DNA from: Phycisphaerales bacterium
Lineage (GTDB): Bacteria > Planctomycetota > Phycisphaerae > Phycisphaerales > SM1A02
Reading direction: 5' to 3'
NCBI GenBank assembly: GCA_009691705.1
Contig: SIAR01000005.1
Coordinates: 19,482 to 83,481 of the forward strand
Length of the DNA stretch: 64,000 nt
Of the stretch, positions 52,893 to 61,230 are shown piece by piece. The position numbers were made by a program, and so were the translations under genes. Under the pieces are notes generated by a model that saw only the letters and a program-made list of their open reading frames with translations, was not told the DNA's origin and did no database searches. Position 1 is the stretch's first letter; each line of letters begins with the position of its first letter.

Positions 52893-52949
52893 ATTACCAA
52901 GCCCCCGGAAGGGCTCGGCGTGAGGCTTGCCTCCGCTGGGCCTTTTTTT
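52893..52949 (+). ncRNA. Candidate small RNA or attenuated leader with strong terminator
   Basis: From the predicted start to the T-run there are about 57 bases. CGGCG-T-GAGG-CTTG-CCTC-CGCTG folds into a strong hairpin. AAGCCC at its 5' side can pair either with the nearby GGGCT or with GGGCCTT just before the seven T (52943-52949), so two competing structures exist. No open frame fits inside. It lies 39 bases before the ATG of the YdjY-like gene, so it may be an independent sRNA or a conditional terminator in that gene's leader. Confidence 0.45.
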
Positions 52950-52987
52950 ATTTTTGAGTGAATCATTTTTCATCGCGCACTGACTGT

Positions 52988-53764
52988 ATGACTCGTCTCG
53001 CTCGCGGCGTGTGGGTATTTTGTGCGGCATTAGCGACAATCGCAGCGATTCGTTGCGCGGCTTTGCCTCGCGAGTCGCCTCACCCGCAGGCGAAACGCAC
53101 CATCACGCGCGAAGAGTTCATCGACCTCGCCCCTGGAATACGAGTGAATCGCACCAGAAACGAAGTGATTATCCGTGCACAGGTCGCGGCACGCATCGGG
53201 TGGATGGAACAAATTGTCTGCAAAGCAGGAACGCGTGAGCATGAGTCGTTGCTCGTTGTCGAAGTCGCGCCGCGCATCATTCATGCCGCGCTTCTCGCCC
53301 TGGGATGTGAGCCGGGCTCTCCGGGAACATGGCAGGAATCTTCTCCAGAGAACGATGGAGTCTCGGCATTTGAACTGAAACCTCCCACGGGATCACGCCT
53401 CGATGTGCTCGTGCGATACACGCGCGATGGAGCACTTATCGAAGTTCCAGTGAGCGATTGGCTTCGAAGTGAATCACCATCCGGCGAGTCGATTGCATTT
53501 TCCCGCGATCGTTTTGTATTCGCTGGATCGCACGTGCGTCCAAATCCCCCCTCGCTGGGACCTGGCGAACATTACGTCGCTGACCACACAGGATCAGTCG
53601 TTGGTCTCGTCACCTTTGGCGATGAGGTGATTGCATTGGCCGATGTCATCCCCGATCGTGTTGAGGTTGCGCCGGCACTCTGGGAGGCATACACACAACA
53701 AATTCCGCCTGAGGGCACCGACGTCGAATTGATCATCCGTCCAATCGTCGCACCGCCGCGCTAG
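52988..53764 (+). CDS. YdjY-domain secreted protein
   Basis: A 258-residue protein from ATG with an N-terminal signal (GVWVFCAALATIAAIRCAA). LAPGIRVNRTRNEVIIRAQV, CKAGTREHESLLVVEVAPR and IHAALLALGCEPG reproduce the YdjY domain, a family of unknown function common in planctomycetes and found in E. coli. The second half is beta-rich without motif. A GTG 30 bases upstream is possible. It precedes an ABC ATPase gene by nine bases and may be in one unit with it. Confidence 0.72.
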   Translation: MTRLARGVWVFCAALATIAAIRCAALPRESPHPQAKRTITREEFIDLAPGIRVNRTRNEVIIRAQVAARIGWMEQIVCKAGTREHESLLVVEVAPRIIHAALLALGCEPGSPGTWQESSPENDGVSAFELKPPTGSRLDVLVRYTRDGALIEVPVSDWLRSESPSGESIAFSRDRFVFAGSHVRPNPPSLGPGEHYVADHTGSVVGLVTFGDEVIALADVIPDRVEVAPALWEAYTQQIPPEGTDVELIIRPIVAPPR

Positions 53765-53773
53765 GATTGCGTG

Positions 53774-54496
53774 ATGCACCGAGAGTTAGCGGCTGAATTA
53801 GTTGGAATTCGCCGCCGATACAACCATCCCGATGGGTCATTCATGGTTGACGCACTTCGTGGAATCGATCTCGCGATTCCCAGCGGTCAATACATCGCGA
53901 TCATGGGGGCGTCGGGTTCTGGGAAGAGCACGCTGATGAACATTTTGGGATGCCTCGATCGACCGACTGCGGGGAGTTACAAACTCGATGGAGTGGATGT
54001 CGCGACGATCGATGACGAGCGACTCTCACACATCCGCGGTCGGCGCATCGGATTTGTCTTTCAAGCATTCAACTTGATCTCTGAACTCACGGTGCTTGAG
54101 AATGTCGAGGTGCCGCTGCTCTATCAGGGGGTGCCGCGCCGCGAGCGGCGACAGCGCGCGCTCGAAAAGATCGAGATTGTTGGACTCACTGATCGCATCC
54201 GGCACCGTCCAAGCGAACTATCTGGTGGTCAGCAACAGCGCACTGCGATTGCCCGTGCCCTCGTCTCGAATCCAGCAGTTCTGATGGCGGATGAGCCGAC
54301 GGGAAACCTCGACTCAGCAACGGGCGTCGCGATTCTCGATGTGATTGATGCACTGCACGCGCAGGGACTGACGGTCGTACTGGTCACCCACGATGAGCGC
54401 GTGTCGGAGCGATCGCAACGCATCATTCGACTCAGCGATGGGCTACTCGTCGTCGATCAACTCGGGGGCCGCACGCAATTGGCGGCATCGGCGTGA
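53774..54496 (+). CDS. ABC transporter ATP-binding protein (LolD/MacB type)
   Basis: A 240-residue ATPase with Walker A MGASGSGKSTLMNIL, Q-loop FQAFNLISELTVLENV, signature ELSGGQQQRTAIARAL, Walker B VLMADEPTGNLDS and the H-loop LVTHDE. The LDRPTAG-SYKLDG segment and the length are those of MacB/LolD-like ATPases, which drive mechanotransmission of lipoproteins or peptides rather than transmembrane channels. No FtsX-type permease is next to it: YdjY-like lies upstream and ruvC downstream. ATG at 53774 is preferred; a GTG one codon earlier is open. Confidence 0.9.
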   Translation: MHRELAAELVGIRRRYNHPDGSFMVDALRGIDLAIPSGQYIAIMGASGSGKSTLMNILGCLDRPTAGSYKLDGVDVATIDDERLSHIRGRRIGFVFQAFNLISELTVLENVEVPLLYQGVPRRERRQRALEKIEIVGLTDRIRHRPSELSGGQQQRTAIARALVSNPAVLMADEPTGNLDSATGVAILDVIDALHAQGLTVVLVTHDERVSERSQRIIRLSDGLLVVDQLGGRTQLAASA

Positions 54497-54981
54497 GATT
54501 TCTTGGGATCGATCCTGGTCTGCTTCGAACGGGCTACGGGTGCGTCGAATTCACTGGAGGAATGCCTCGAATCATCGAAGCGGGAGTGTTGAAGTTGACC
54601 GCGCGCAAGAGCGTTGCAGAGCGGTTGTGTGAACTAGACGCAGATCTTGGCGCGTTGATCGAAGAGCTGAAGCCCGATCGGGTCGCAGTCGAACAGATCT
54701 TTGTCCACGCCAAGCATCCGCGCACTGCGATCATCATGGGGCATGCGCGTGGGGTTGTGCTGCTAGCTGCTGCGCGCGCGCAGCGTCCCATTTCTGAGTT
54801 CGCCCCTGCGACAATCAAGAGTGCAGTAGCCGGAAACGGGCAAGCAACAAAGCGCCAGATGCAACTTGCGATCGCCGCTCAATGTGGACTCGCGAAGCCG
54901 CCCTCGCCCGCCGATGTCGCCGATGCGATCGCCATCGCCCTCACCGATGCGCGACGATCATTTCGCACGCAAGCGAGGTAG
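54493..54981 (+). CDS. ruvC: Crossover junction endodeoxyribonuclease RuvC
   Basis: A 162-residue protein from GTG, overlapping the ABC gene stop (GTGA). FLGIDPGLLRTGYG holds the first catalytic Asp, VAVEQIFVHAKHP a catalytic Glu, and PADVADAIAIALTDA the final Asp cluster. It resolves Holliday junctions as a dimer with RuvAB. Size is typical. ruvA and ruvB are not in the window. Confidence 0.94.
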   Translation: MRFLGIDPGLLRTGYGCVEFTGGMPRIIEAGVLKLTARKSVAERLCELDADLGALIEELKPDRVAVEQIFVHAKHPRTAIIMGHARGVVLLAAARAQRPISEFAPATIKSAVAGNGQATKRQMQLAIAAQCGLAKPPSPADVADAIAIALTDARRSFRTQAR

Positions 54982-56548
54982 TCCAGTCGATACGCTTGCG
55001 CGGGTGAAGCCACCCGTGATCCTTTTCTCGCGCCGACTTCTGAGCGATCAATTGACTCCAGTCTTGGCCTACCGCCGGCTCGTCGCCCCCGACGAGCGAA
55101 CGGCCGCGAGTTTTCTTTTCGAATCGGTCGAGCAAGGCGGGGCGGTGGGGCGCTACTCGATGCTGGGCGCACAGCCTGCACTTGAGGTGATCGCACGCGC
55201 TCAGAATGTGCGCATCATCGAGCGGGCCGCTGATGGCAGCCACAGCGAGCGCTCACTCACACGCGACGATCCACTCAGCGTTGCGCGTGAATTGCAAACC
55301 TGGCAGGGGATCGACGCACGCGGTCCAGTGCCCGACACCTTTCAAGGGGGATGGGTTGGCTACGTCGGATTTGACGCCGTGCGCTGGTTCGAGCCTGAAA
55401 AACTGCCGCTCTCGAAGGCGCCGCGCGATGATCGTTCGATCGCCGACATGCACCTCGCGCTCTATCGGGATGTCGTTGTCTTCGACCACGCGACGAAAGA
55501 ACTCTTTCTGATCGTCGCGCTTCTGCCAGGTGAAGTTCACCCACACGGAATCGACGCGGCGGGCGAACGCGCACTCAACGCACTCGAGTCGCGACTCACC
55601 GATCCCTCGACAACTCTCGCGGCGGGACGAATTGAGTTGAACAATGCAGCGACTCCAGTGACGCCGCCGGCGAGTTCGATGAGCCGCGAGTCGTTCGAGG
55701 CGGCGGTTCGCACGGCGCAGGAGTACATCGCAGCCGGCGACGTCTTTCAAGTTGTGTTGAGTCAACGGTTCGCTCGCGAAAGTTGCACGGATCCATTTGA
55801 TGTCTACCGCGCACTGCGCATCGTGAGTCCGAGTCCCTATCAGGTCTATCTGCAAGCGAGCGACTGCATCTTGATCGCGGCGAGTCCAGAAATTCTCTGC
55901 AAGACGCGCGCGGGAGAGGTGATCAATCGCCCGCTTGCGGGCACGCGACGACGCGGCCGCACGCCCGCCGAGGATGCTGCGCTCGAAGTCGAACTTCTCG
56001 CAGATGAAAAGGAACGAGCCGAGCACACGATGCTCGTCGACCTCGGACGCAACGATCTCGGTCGTGTCTGCGAGGCGGGATCCGTCAAGATCGAACGGTG
56101 CATGCAGATCGAACGCTTCTCGCACGTCATGCATATTTCCTCGACGATCACAGGCAAACTATTGCCAACTGCCGATGCCTGGGATGCCCTGCGCGCGACC
56201 CTTCCAGTGGGAACCGTCAGCGGCGCGCCCAAGGTGCGGGCGATTCAAATCATTGATGAACTCGAACCTGTGCGTCGCGGTCCATACGCAGGGGGACTCG
56301 GAGCCATTGGATGGGGCGGCGAGATGGACATGGCGATCGCACTTCGCACGATCGTCGTGCCGCTCGCAGCGACGACGACTTCTGCGGGTGAGAAGAACTG
56401 GACCTACCACTTGCAGACCGGGGCGGGCGTCGTGCTTGACAGCGATCCTGCCGCAGAGTTTGAAGAGACCGTCAATAAAGCCGCAGCGCTCGGACGGGCA
56501 ATCGACCTCGCTGAGAAAGCATTTGTTTCGCGCAACCGCCCGCAATGA
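54947..56548 (+). CDS. trpE: Anthranilate synthase component I
   Basis: About 533 residues from the ATG at 54947 (35 bases inside ruvC); the GTG at 55004, which gives MKPPVILFSRRLL, is an equally good start. FLFESVEQGGAVGRYSMLG is the tryptophan feedback site of TrpE (LLES-type), absent from PabB. The chorismate-binding half has NRPLAGTRRRGRTP, DEKERAEHTMLVDLGRNDLG, GTVSGAPKVRA and GAGVVLDSDPAAEFEE. It makes anthranilate from chorismate and ammonia delivered by the PabA/TrpG subunit. The rest of the trp pathway is not here. A stem joins its stop region to that of the convergent gene (56546-56573). Confidence 0.93.
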   Translation: MRDDHFARKRGSPVDTLARVKPPVILFSRRLLSDQLTPVLAYRRLVAPDERTAASFLFESVEQGGAVGRYSMLGAQPALEVIARAQNVRIIERAADGSHSERSLTRDDPLSVARELQTWQGIDARGPVPDTFQGGWVGYVGFDAVRWFEPEKLPLSKAPRDDRSIADMHLALYRDVVVFDHATKELFLIVALLPGEVHPHGIDAAGERALNALESRLTDPSTTLAAGRIELNNAATPVTPPASSMSRESFEAAVRTAQEYIAAGDVFQVVLSQRFARESCTDPFDVYRALRIVSPSPYQVYLQASDCILIAASPEILCKTRAGEVINRPLAGTRRRGRTPAEDAALEVELLADEKERAEHTMLVDLGRNDLGRVCEAGSVKIERCMQIERFSHVMHISSTITGKLLPTADAWDALRATLPVGTVSGAPKVRAIQIIDELEPVRRGPYAGGLGAIGWGGEMDMAIALRTIVVPLAATTTSAGEKNWTYHLQTGAGVVLDSDPAAEFEETVNKAAALGRAIDLAEKAFVSRNRPQ

Positions 56549-56570
56549 CTGCACCCGGGCAACTGCGCAG

Positions 56571-57497
56571 TCAGCGCCCACTTGAACTCGGTGGGTCATC
56601 CTCAAATGGAATCACATCACCAGAGCCTGGGGCGGGTGGTTCGTCTTGGCGAGCCATTCGCCGCACGGGTGGGTGATGCACCGGCGTCACTCGTGGCGCG
56701 CGATGCGATTCGCACAGCGCGTCATGCGCGTTGGTCAACTCTGCTTGAATGAGAAGAACGCTCGCCGCTCCCGCGATGCATCCCACCGCAACGATCAGGG
56801 CAGCCCCCGCACCGATCTCGTCTGGCAATGGTGTGGGCAAGAGGGTGTTGAGCAGGCGGATGCAAAGCAACGGCAGAAAAAGTGCGGGAGCGCCAAAGAT
56901 GACCAGTGGGGCGAAGCGGATCAGCGGAGTGGTTGGTTCGGTGCCGCACATCCGTCCGACGACACGCGCGATTTCAAGAGTCAGAAAATTGTTGACGCTG
57001 ATGAGTAAGAGCCACGCCACCTGACCCAGAGCGAGCAGGACGACCGCCACGATAGGAAAGTTGCTCATCGAACTTGCCAGGGTGAGAAACGCAACGGCAC
57101 AACCAACGGCAAGTTCGGCATGCACCAAGGGTGTGAACGAGCGCAGATAAGTCGGTTGTTCAAACTGATCAATAAACTTCTCCTGCGCCAATCGGTAACT
57201 TCCGATGGCGCGCCATCCTGTGGCAAGCATTAGAAAAACCCAGGCGACACCTCCGAGCATCGGAACTGCAACACACCCGAGCCAAATCAATAGCGAAAAC
57301 AGCACGCTCGTGCGCAAGGCGACGAATCCATCTGCGGCCGCACTCACGCGCTTGCGCTCGATCGATCGAAAGAGGTGTGACCCATCGCCCCCAGTGTTTG
57401 CGCCGCATTCTGGGCAGATGTTGCCGCGAGACCCCCGCAAATCGAACGAGCAGTTGGGGCAGGGTCGAGGATGGTTTGGAGGCAGCGGAGGTTGCAT
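56571..57497 (-). CDS. Zinc-ribbon membrane protein of unknown function
   Basis: A 308-residue protein from the ATG at 57497 (a TTG 54 bases upstream is open). The start MQPPLPPNHPRPCPNCSF and NICPECGAN form a four-Cys zinc ribbon, followed by about six hydrophobic helices in three pairs (SVLFSLLIWLGCVAVPMLGG, AELAVGCAVAFLTLA, IGAGAALIVAVGCIAGAAS) and a Pro-rich acidic C-terminus. The layout resembles the gene after rpoN at 44.9 kb, though the two are not closely similar. No enzymatic motif is seen. Confidence 0.7.
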   Translation of the reverse strand: MQPPLPPNHPRPCPNCSFDLRGSRGNICPECGANTGGDGSHLFRSIERKRVSAAADGFVALRTSVLFSLLIWLGCVAVPMLGGVAWVFLMLATGWRAIGSYRLAQEKFIDQFEQPTYLRSFTPLVHAELAVGCAVAFLTLASSMSNFPIVAVVLLALGQVAWLLLISVNNFLTLEIARVVGRMCGTEPTTPLIRFAPLVIFGAPALFLPLLCIRLLNTLLPTPLPDEIGAGAALIVAVGCIAGAASVLLIQAELTNAHDALCESHRAPRVTPVHHPPVRRMARQDEPPAPGSGDVIPFEDDPPSSSGR

Positions 57498-57606
57498 CGC
57501 AGGTTTGAGTCGCGCGGGGATTGCCCAAGAGTAATCCCTACGCTCAGACAATCAATCCGACGCCAGGCTGATGGACTGAATTACTGAGATTCGAGCAAAG
57601 ATCCTT

Positions 57607-57637
57607 TTGAACTTGGGGCTCAGTATCCGACTATAAC
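57607..57637 (+). promoter_or_regulatory. Possible promoter of the S41 protease gene
   Basis: TTGAAC (57607-57612) and TATAAC (57632-57637) are separated by 19 bases, a little long. The -10 context CTATAACTA also occurs before pdhA. Confidence 0.3.
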
Positions 57638-57695
57638 TACGGCACAATCGGTGCACGTGTGCCTCACCGACTCCACACCCAAAGGAATGCTTTCA

Positions 57696-60017
57696 ATGGT
57701 CGAAATGAAATGTATCGCGGCTGCCCTAGCTGCCGCTGTCTTGGCTCTTAGCGGGTCGGCGGCCGCAGTGGCCGAGGACACGGCGCTTGCCCATTGGAGT
57801 CAAGAGGTTTGGGATGCCGCCAAGGCCGACGATCTCGCGCGCGTGAATTCGCTTCTCGAAGCGGTGCCGCCTGGCCAGAGTGATGCCGCGGCAGCGCTGC
57901 GCAACTCGGTTGAACGCAGACGACTGCACGGAATCGAGTCAGAGGCTGCACGACAAAAAGAACTAGCCAAGCGCACCGCTGACTTTGCGACCGCGCTGAG
58001 CGCGAATGATGTCAACGCCGCCATGGTGGATGCGGTGAACATCAAGTTTCTGCTGCCTTCACACGAGTGGCGGTCCTGGCTCGACTCTCAGCTCGGAGTC
58101 GCGCTCGAATCGGCTGCCAAGAGCGCAATTGCAGCGGCAGAGCGCGATGGCGATCTGCTCTTGGCACAAGAAATTCTCTTCCGCCAGAAAGCCCTGCACG
58201 ACGGAGCAGACACCATCGAGTTCAAAGGCTTAGATGTGCAGCTCGACGCCTTGAATCGACGCGTGCTCTTGATCGCTGAGTTTGCGCCGCGCGAACTCCA
58301 TCGATTGCGCAAACTCGCCCGGGTGCGACTAGAGGCACTCGCCAAGGCAGAGAGCAAGCCGATCGACGAAGACGATGCCGATATGCCCGAGTACAACGAA
58401 CTCTTCGCCGATGAGTGGAAGGAGCGCGTTGCCGGAATCACACCACGCCTCGTCATGTTGGGACTTCGTCAAGCGGCGAGCGAGCATGTCACGAATGCAG
58501 GTTGGAAGCCGCTGCTGCAAGGTGGACTCGCTTCGGTTGAGTTGCTGCTCAACACACCTCAGCTAGTGGAAAATTTCCCAGGGCTCGCTGATCCTGCCAA
58601 GGTGCAAGCCTTGCGGTCTGTCATTGAAGGTCGACAAAGGGAAGTCACGGGAGTCGCTGGGAGAAAACTCGGAGCATCTGACTATCAGTCGACCATCTCG
58701 GAAGTGCTTTCGGTCAATGAACAAACGGTGGCGCTCCCAAACGAAGTCATCCTGCGCGAGTTTGGAGACGGTGCGACGACGCAACTTTCGAAGGAATACG
58801 AGGATGACTACTCGCAGATCATCTGGCCCGACGAATTGCGTCGTTTTCGCCAGAGCATCGAAGGAAACTTCGTTGGTGTAGGAATTCTCCTTCGCCACAA
58901 CGACAAGCGTGAATTGCTGATCGTCAATCCACTCGAAGGATCGCCAGCATCGCGCGCTGGCATCCGCCCAGGTGACAAGATTCTTGCGGTCGACGATCAA
59001 TCGACCGTGGGATGGGCGACTAATCGCGCAGTCGCCAACATCACCGGTCCAGTCGGAAAAATCGTCAAACTCACCATTGGGCGCGAAGGAGTCGCTGAAC
59101 CCATCAACTTCGCACTGAAGCGCGCCAGCATCAAGATGCGATCGGTCAATGGATGGTGGAAGAAACAACTCGATGCGCGCGGCATACCCTCGTGGGATTG
59201 GTGGATCGATCCTGTGGCTGGCATCGGTTACGTTCGACTGACCTCTTTCAATGAAGACTCGCTCGACGATTTCATGGATGCGATTCGGCAGATGAAGCGC
59301 GAGCGCACCCTCAACGGACTCGTGCTCGATCTGCGCGGAAATCCCGGTGGACTGCTCAAGAGCGCGGTGTCGTTCGTGAATCTCTTCGTTCCGCAGGGCG
59401 AGGTCGTCTCGGTGCAAGACCGCGAAGGCAATCGCACGGGCAGTTTCTCAGCCGAATGGGCGCGGGCAGCGCTGAACGGATTGCCGCTCGTGGTACTCGT
59501 GAATAATGGAAGCGCCAGCGCCAGCGAGATTGTCTCGGGAAGTTTGCAGACGCACGGAGCTGCTGTGATCTTGGGCGAACGCAGTTTCGGTAAGGGCAGC
59601 GTGCAGACCGTCCAGCCGATCGAGGATGGTGTCAACGAAGCCGCGGTCAAGATCACGACGCAGTACTACGTGCTTCCTTCGCCCGATGTTGAAGGACAGG
59701 TCAAGGGCCGCCTCGTGCACCGCCGCGCGACAAGCGACGATTGGGGAGTGAACCCAGATCTCGTCGTCAAAGTCACCCCGCCGCAAGCCGAGAAGAGTGG
59801 CGAAACCAGACTCGCCGCCGACCTGCTCGATGAAGCAGATCGCGACGCGATGACGGTCGACATTCGTCCGCAAGTTCAAGACTTGCTAAGCACTGGAATC
59901 GATCCGCAACTTGAGATGGCCGTGATGATTCTTGAAGCGCGTCTTTCAGGTGAACTCGAGAAACGTCACTTGGCGCAGTTGCAATCGAAGGAACCATCGA
60001 AGGCCGCTCCGCAATAG
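57696..60017 (+). CDS. S41-family C-terminal processing peptidase (tail-specific protease-like)
   Basis: A 773-residue protein from ATG 57696, chosen because AGGA lies nine bases upstream; earlier GTG and ATG codons are open. It has a signal peptide (CIAAALAAAVLALSGSAAAVA), a long helical N-terminal region (~35-400), a PDZ domain (~410-500: GNFVGVGILL, SPASRAGIRPGDKILAV) and the S41 peptidase core: GIGYVRLTSF, LVLDLRGNPGGLL, the nucleophile Ser in NNGSASASEIVSG and the catalytic Lys in GERSFGKGSVQT. It degrades or processes proteins at their C-termini in the periplasm. The N-terminal part is longer than in CtpA and more like Prc. Confidence 0.9.
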   Translation: MVEMKCIAAALAAAVLALSGSAAAVAEDTALAHWSQEVWDAAKADDLARVNSLLEAVPPGQSDAAAALRNSVERRRLHGIESEAARQKELAKRTADFATALSANDVNAAMVDAVNIKFLLPSHEWRSWLDSQLGVALESAAKSAIAAAERDGDLLLAQEILFRQKALHDGADTIEFKGLDVQLDALNRRVLLIAEFAPRELHRLRKLARVRLEALAKAESKPIDEDDADMPEYNELFADEWKERVAGITPRLVMLGLRQAASEHVTNAGWKPLLQGGLASVELLLNTPQLVENFPGLADPAKVQALRSVIEGRQREVTGVAGRKLGASDYQSTISEVLSVNEQTVALPNEVILREFGDGATTQLSKEYEDDYSQIIWPDELRRFRQSIEGNFVGVGILLRHNDKRELLIVNPLEGSPASRAGIRPGDKILAVDDQSTVGWATNRAVANITGPVGKIVKLTIGREGVAEPINFALKRASIKMRSVNGWWKKQLDARGIPSWDWWIDPVAGIGYVRLTSFNEDSLDDFMDAIRQMKRERTLNGLVLDLRGNPGGLLKSAVSFVNLFVPQGEVVSVQDREGNRTGSFSAEWARAALNGLPLVVLVNNGSASASEIVSGSLQTHGAAVILGERSFGKGSVQTVQPIEDGVNEAAVKITTQYYVLPSPDVEGQVKGRLVHRRATSDDWGVNPDLVVKVTPPQAEKSGETRLAADLLDEADRDAMTVDIRPQVQDLLSTGIDPQLEMAVMILEARLSGELEKRHLAQLQSKEPSKAAPQ

Positions 60018-60044
60018 TGGTGTGCTCAGGGTGCGGTGTGGCGG

Positions 60045-60073
60045 TTGCTGCAAATGGTCGCAACCCCTATAAC
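60045..60073 (+). promoter_or_regulatory. Promoter of the pdh operon
   Basis: TTGCTG (60045-60050), exactly 17 bases, and TATAAC (60068-60073) form a good sigma-70-type pair. The start would be near 60080, 17 bases before the pdhA ATG, leaving a very short leader. Confidence 0.5.
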
Positions 60074-60096
60074 TAGGTGCTCAAAGCTGTTGACCG

Positions 60097-61230
60097 ATGT
60101 CTTCATTTCCACCCACGACCATCATTTCTAAGATCACCCCACGCGGCGAAATCGCCGCAGTCACGGCGCTGAAGTGGCTGCGCGAGATGATGCTCATCCG
60201 CGAATTCGAGTTGCGCTGCATGCAGGCGTACCAAGACAAAAAGATTGGTGGATTCTGCCACGTCTACATCGGTCAAGAAGCCGTTGCAGTCGGAACGCTA
60301 GCCGCTATTGAAGCCTCTGACCCAGTCGTGACCGCTTACCGAGATCACGGTCACGCTCTCGCGCGCGGAATGGATCCCCGCCACTGCATGGCTGAAATGT
60401 TTGGCCGCATCGGCGGCTGCGCCAAGGGCAAGGGTGGTTCGATGCACATGTTCGATCGCGCCAACAATCTCTTTGGTGGCCACGGCATCGTCGGAGCGCA
60501 GATTCCCCTCGGCATCGGTCTCGCATTCGCGACGAAGTACGAAGACGAAGTCATCAACGGTGGAACTTCAAAGCGGGTAACTCTGGCGTACCTAGGCGAT
60601 GGCGCGCTCAACCAAGGGTCGGTGCACGAGGCAAAAAACCTCGCGGGACTTTTCAACTTGCCAGTGATCATCATCTGCGAGAACAACGGCTACTCGATGG
60701 GCACGGCGATTTCGCGCGGCACCACGATGGGGCACGACATCGCATCGAAGGCGTTGGGTTATGGCTTCGAAGGGGTCGTGATGAATGGGATGGATGTGCT
60801 CGAGACCTACACCGCGATGAAAGAACTAGTCGACCGTGTGCGCGCGACTTCGCGTCCTGCGTTCGTCGACATGCGCTGCTATCGATACAAGGGTCACTCG
60901 ATGTCTGACCCGCGCAAGTATCGAACGCGCGAAGAAGAAGAGCGCTATGAGGCCGACGATCCAATTGGACGGTTGAAAGCGCATCTAGAAGGGCGCAACG
61001 CGCTCACCGAGGACGATTTCAAGGCGATGCAGCGCGACGTTCGCACGCAAGTGCGCGAAAGCGTCGAGTGGGCTGAGCAATCACCACCGGCCCCAGTCAG
61101 CGATTTGTACCGCGATGTCTACCGAGAGCGGTGGGGTCCTTATACCGGGTCGAGCGATCCAGAAATGCTCGGCGGAAGCGAGAATCAAGCCGGATTTGCC
61201 GCGACTGATCCAAAGGCGGATCTGCTATGA
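60097..61230 (+). CDS. pdhA: Pyruvate dehydrogenase E1 component subunit alpha
   Basis: A 377-residue E1-alpha protein. FCHVYIGQEAVAVG and TAYRDHGHALARGM are the pyruvate-site segments. GKGGSMHMFDRANNLFGGHG precedes the thiamine diphosphate motif, which starts at GDGALNQGSVHEA and ends at CENNGYSMG. YRYKGHSMSDPRKYR is the phosphorylation-loop region typical of pyruvate rather than branched-chain E1. With E1-beta it decarboxylates pyruvate and acetylates the lipoyl group of E2. The first gene of pdhA-pdhB-pdhC; its stop overlaps pdhB (ATGA). Confidence 0.94.
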   Translation: MSSFPPTTIISKITPRGEIAAVTALKWLREMMLIREFELRCMQAYQDKKIGGFCHVYIGQEAVAVGTLAAIEASDPVVTAYRDHGHALARGMDPRHCMAEMFGRIGGCAKGKGGSMHMFDRANNLFGGHGIVGAQIPLGIGLAFATKYEDEVINGGTSKRVTLAYLGDGALNQGSVHEAKNLAGLFNLPVIIICENNGYSMGTAISRGTTMGHDIASKALGYGFEGVVMNGMDVLETYTAMKELVDRVRATSRPAFVDMRCYRYKGHSMSDPRKYRTREEEERYEADDPIGRLKAHLEGRNALTEDDFKAMQRDVRTQVRESVEWAEQSPPAPVSDLYRDVYRERWGPYTGSSDPEMLGGSENQAGFAATDPKADLL

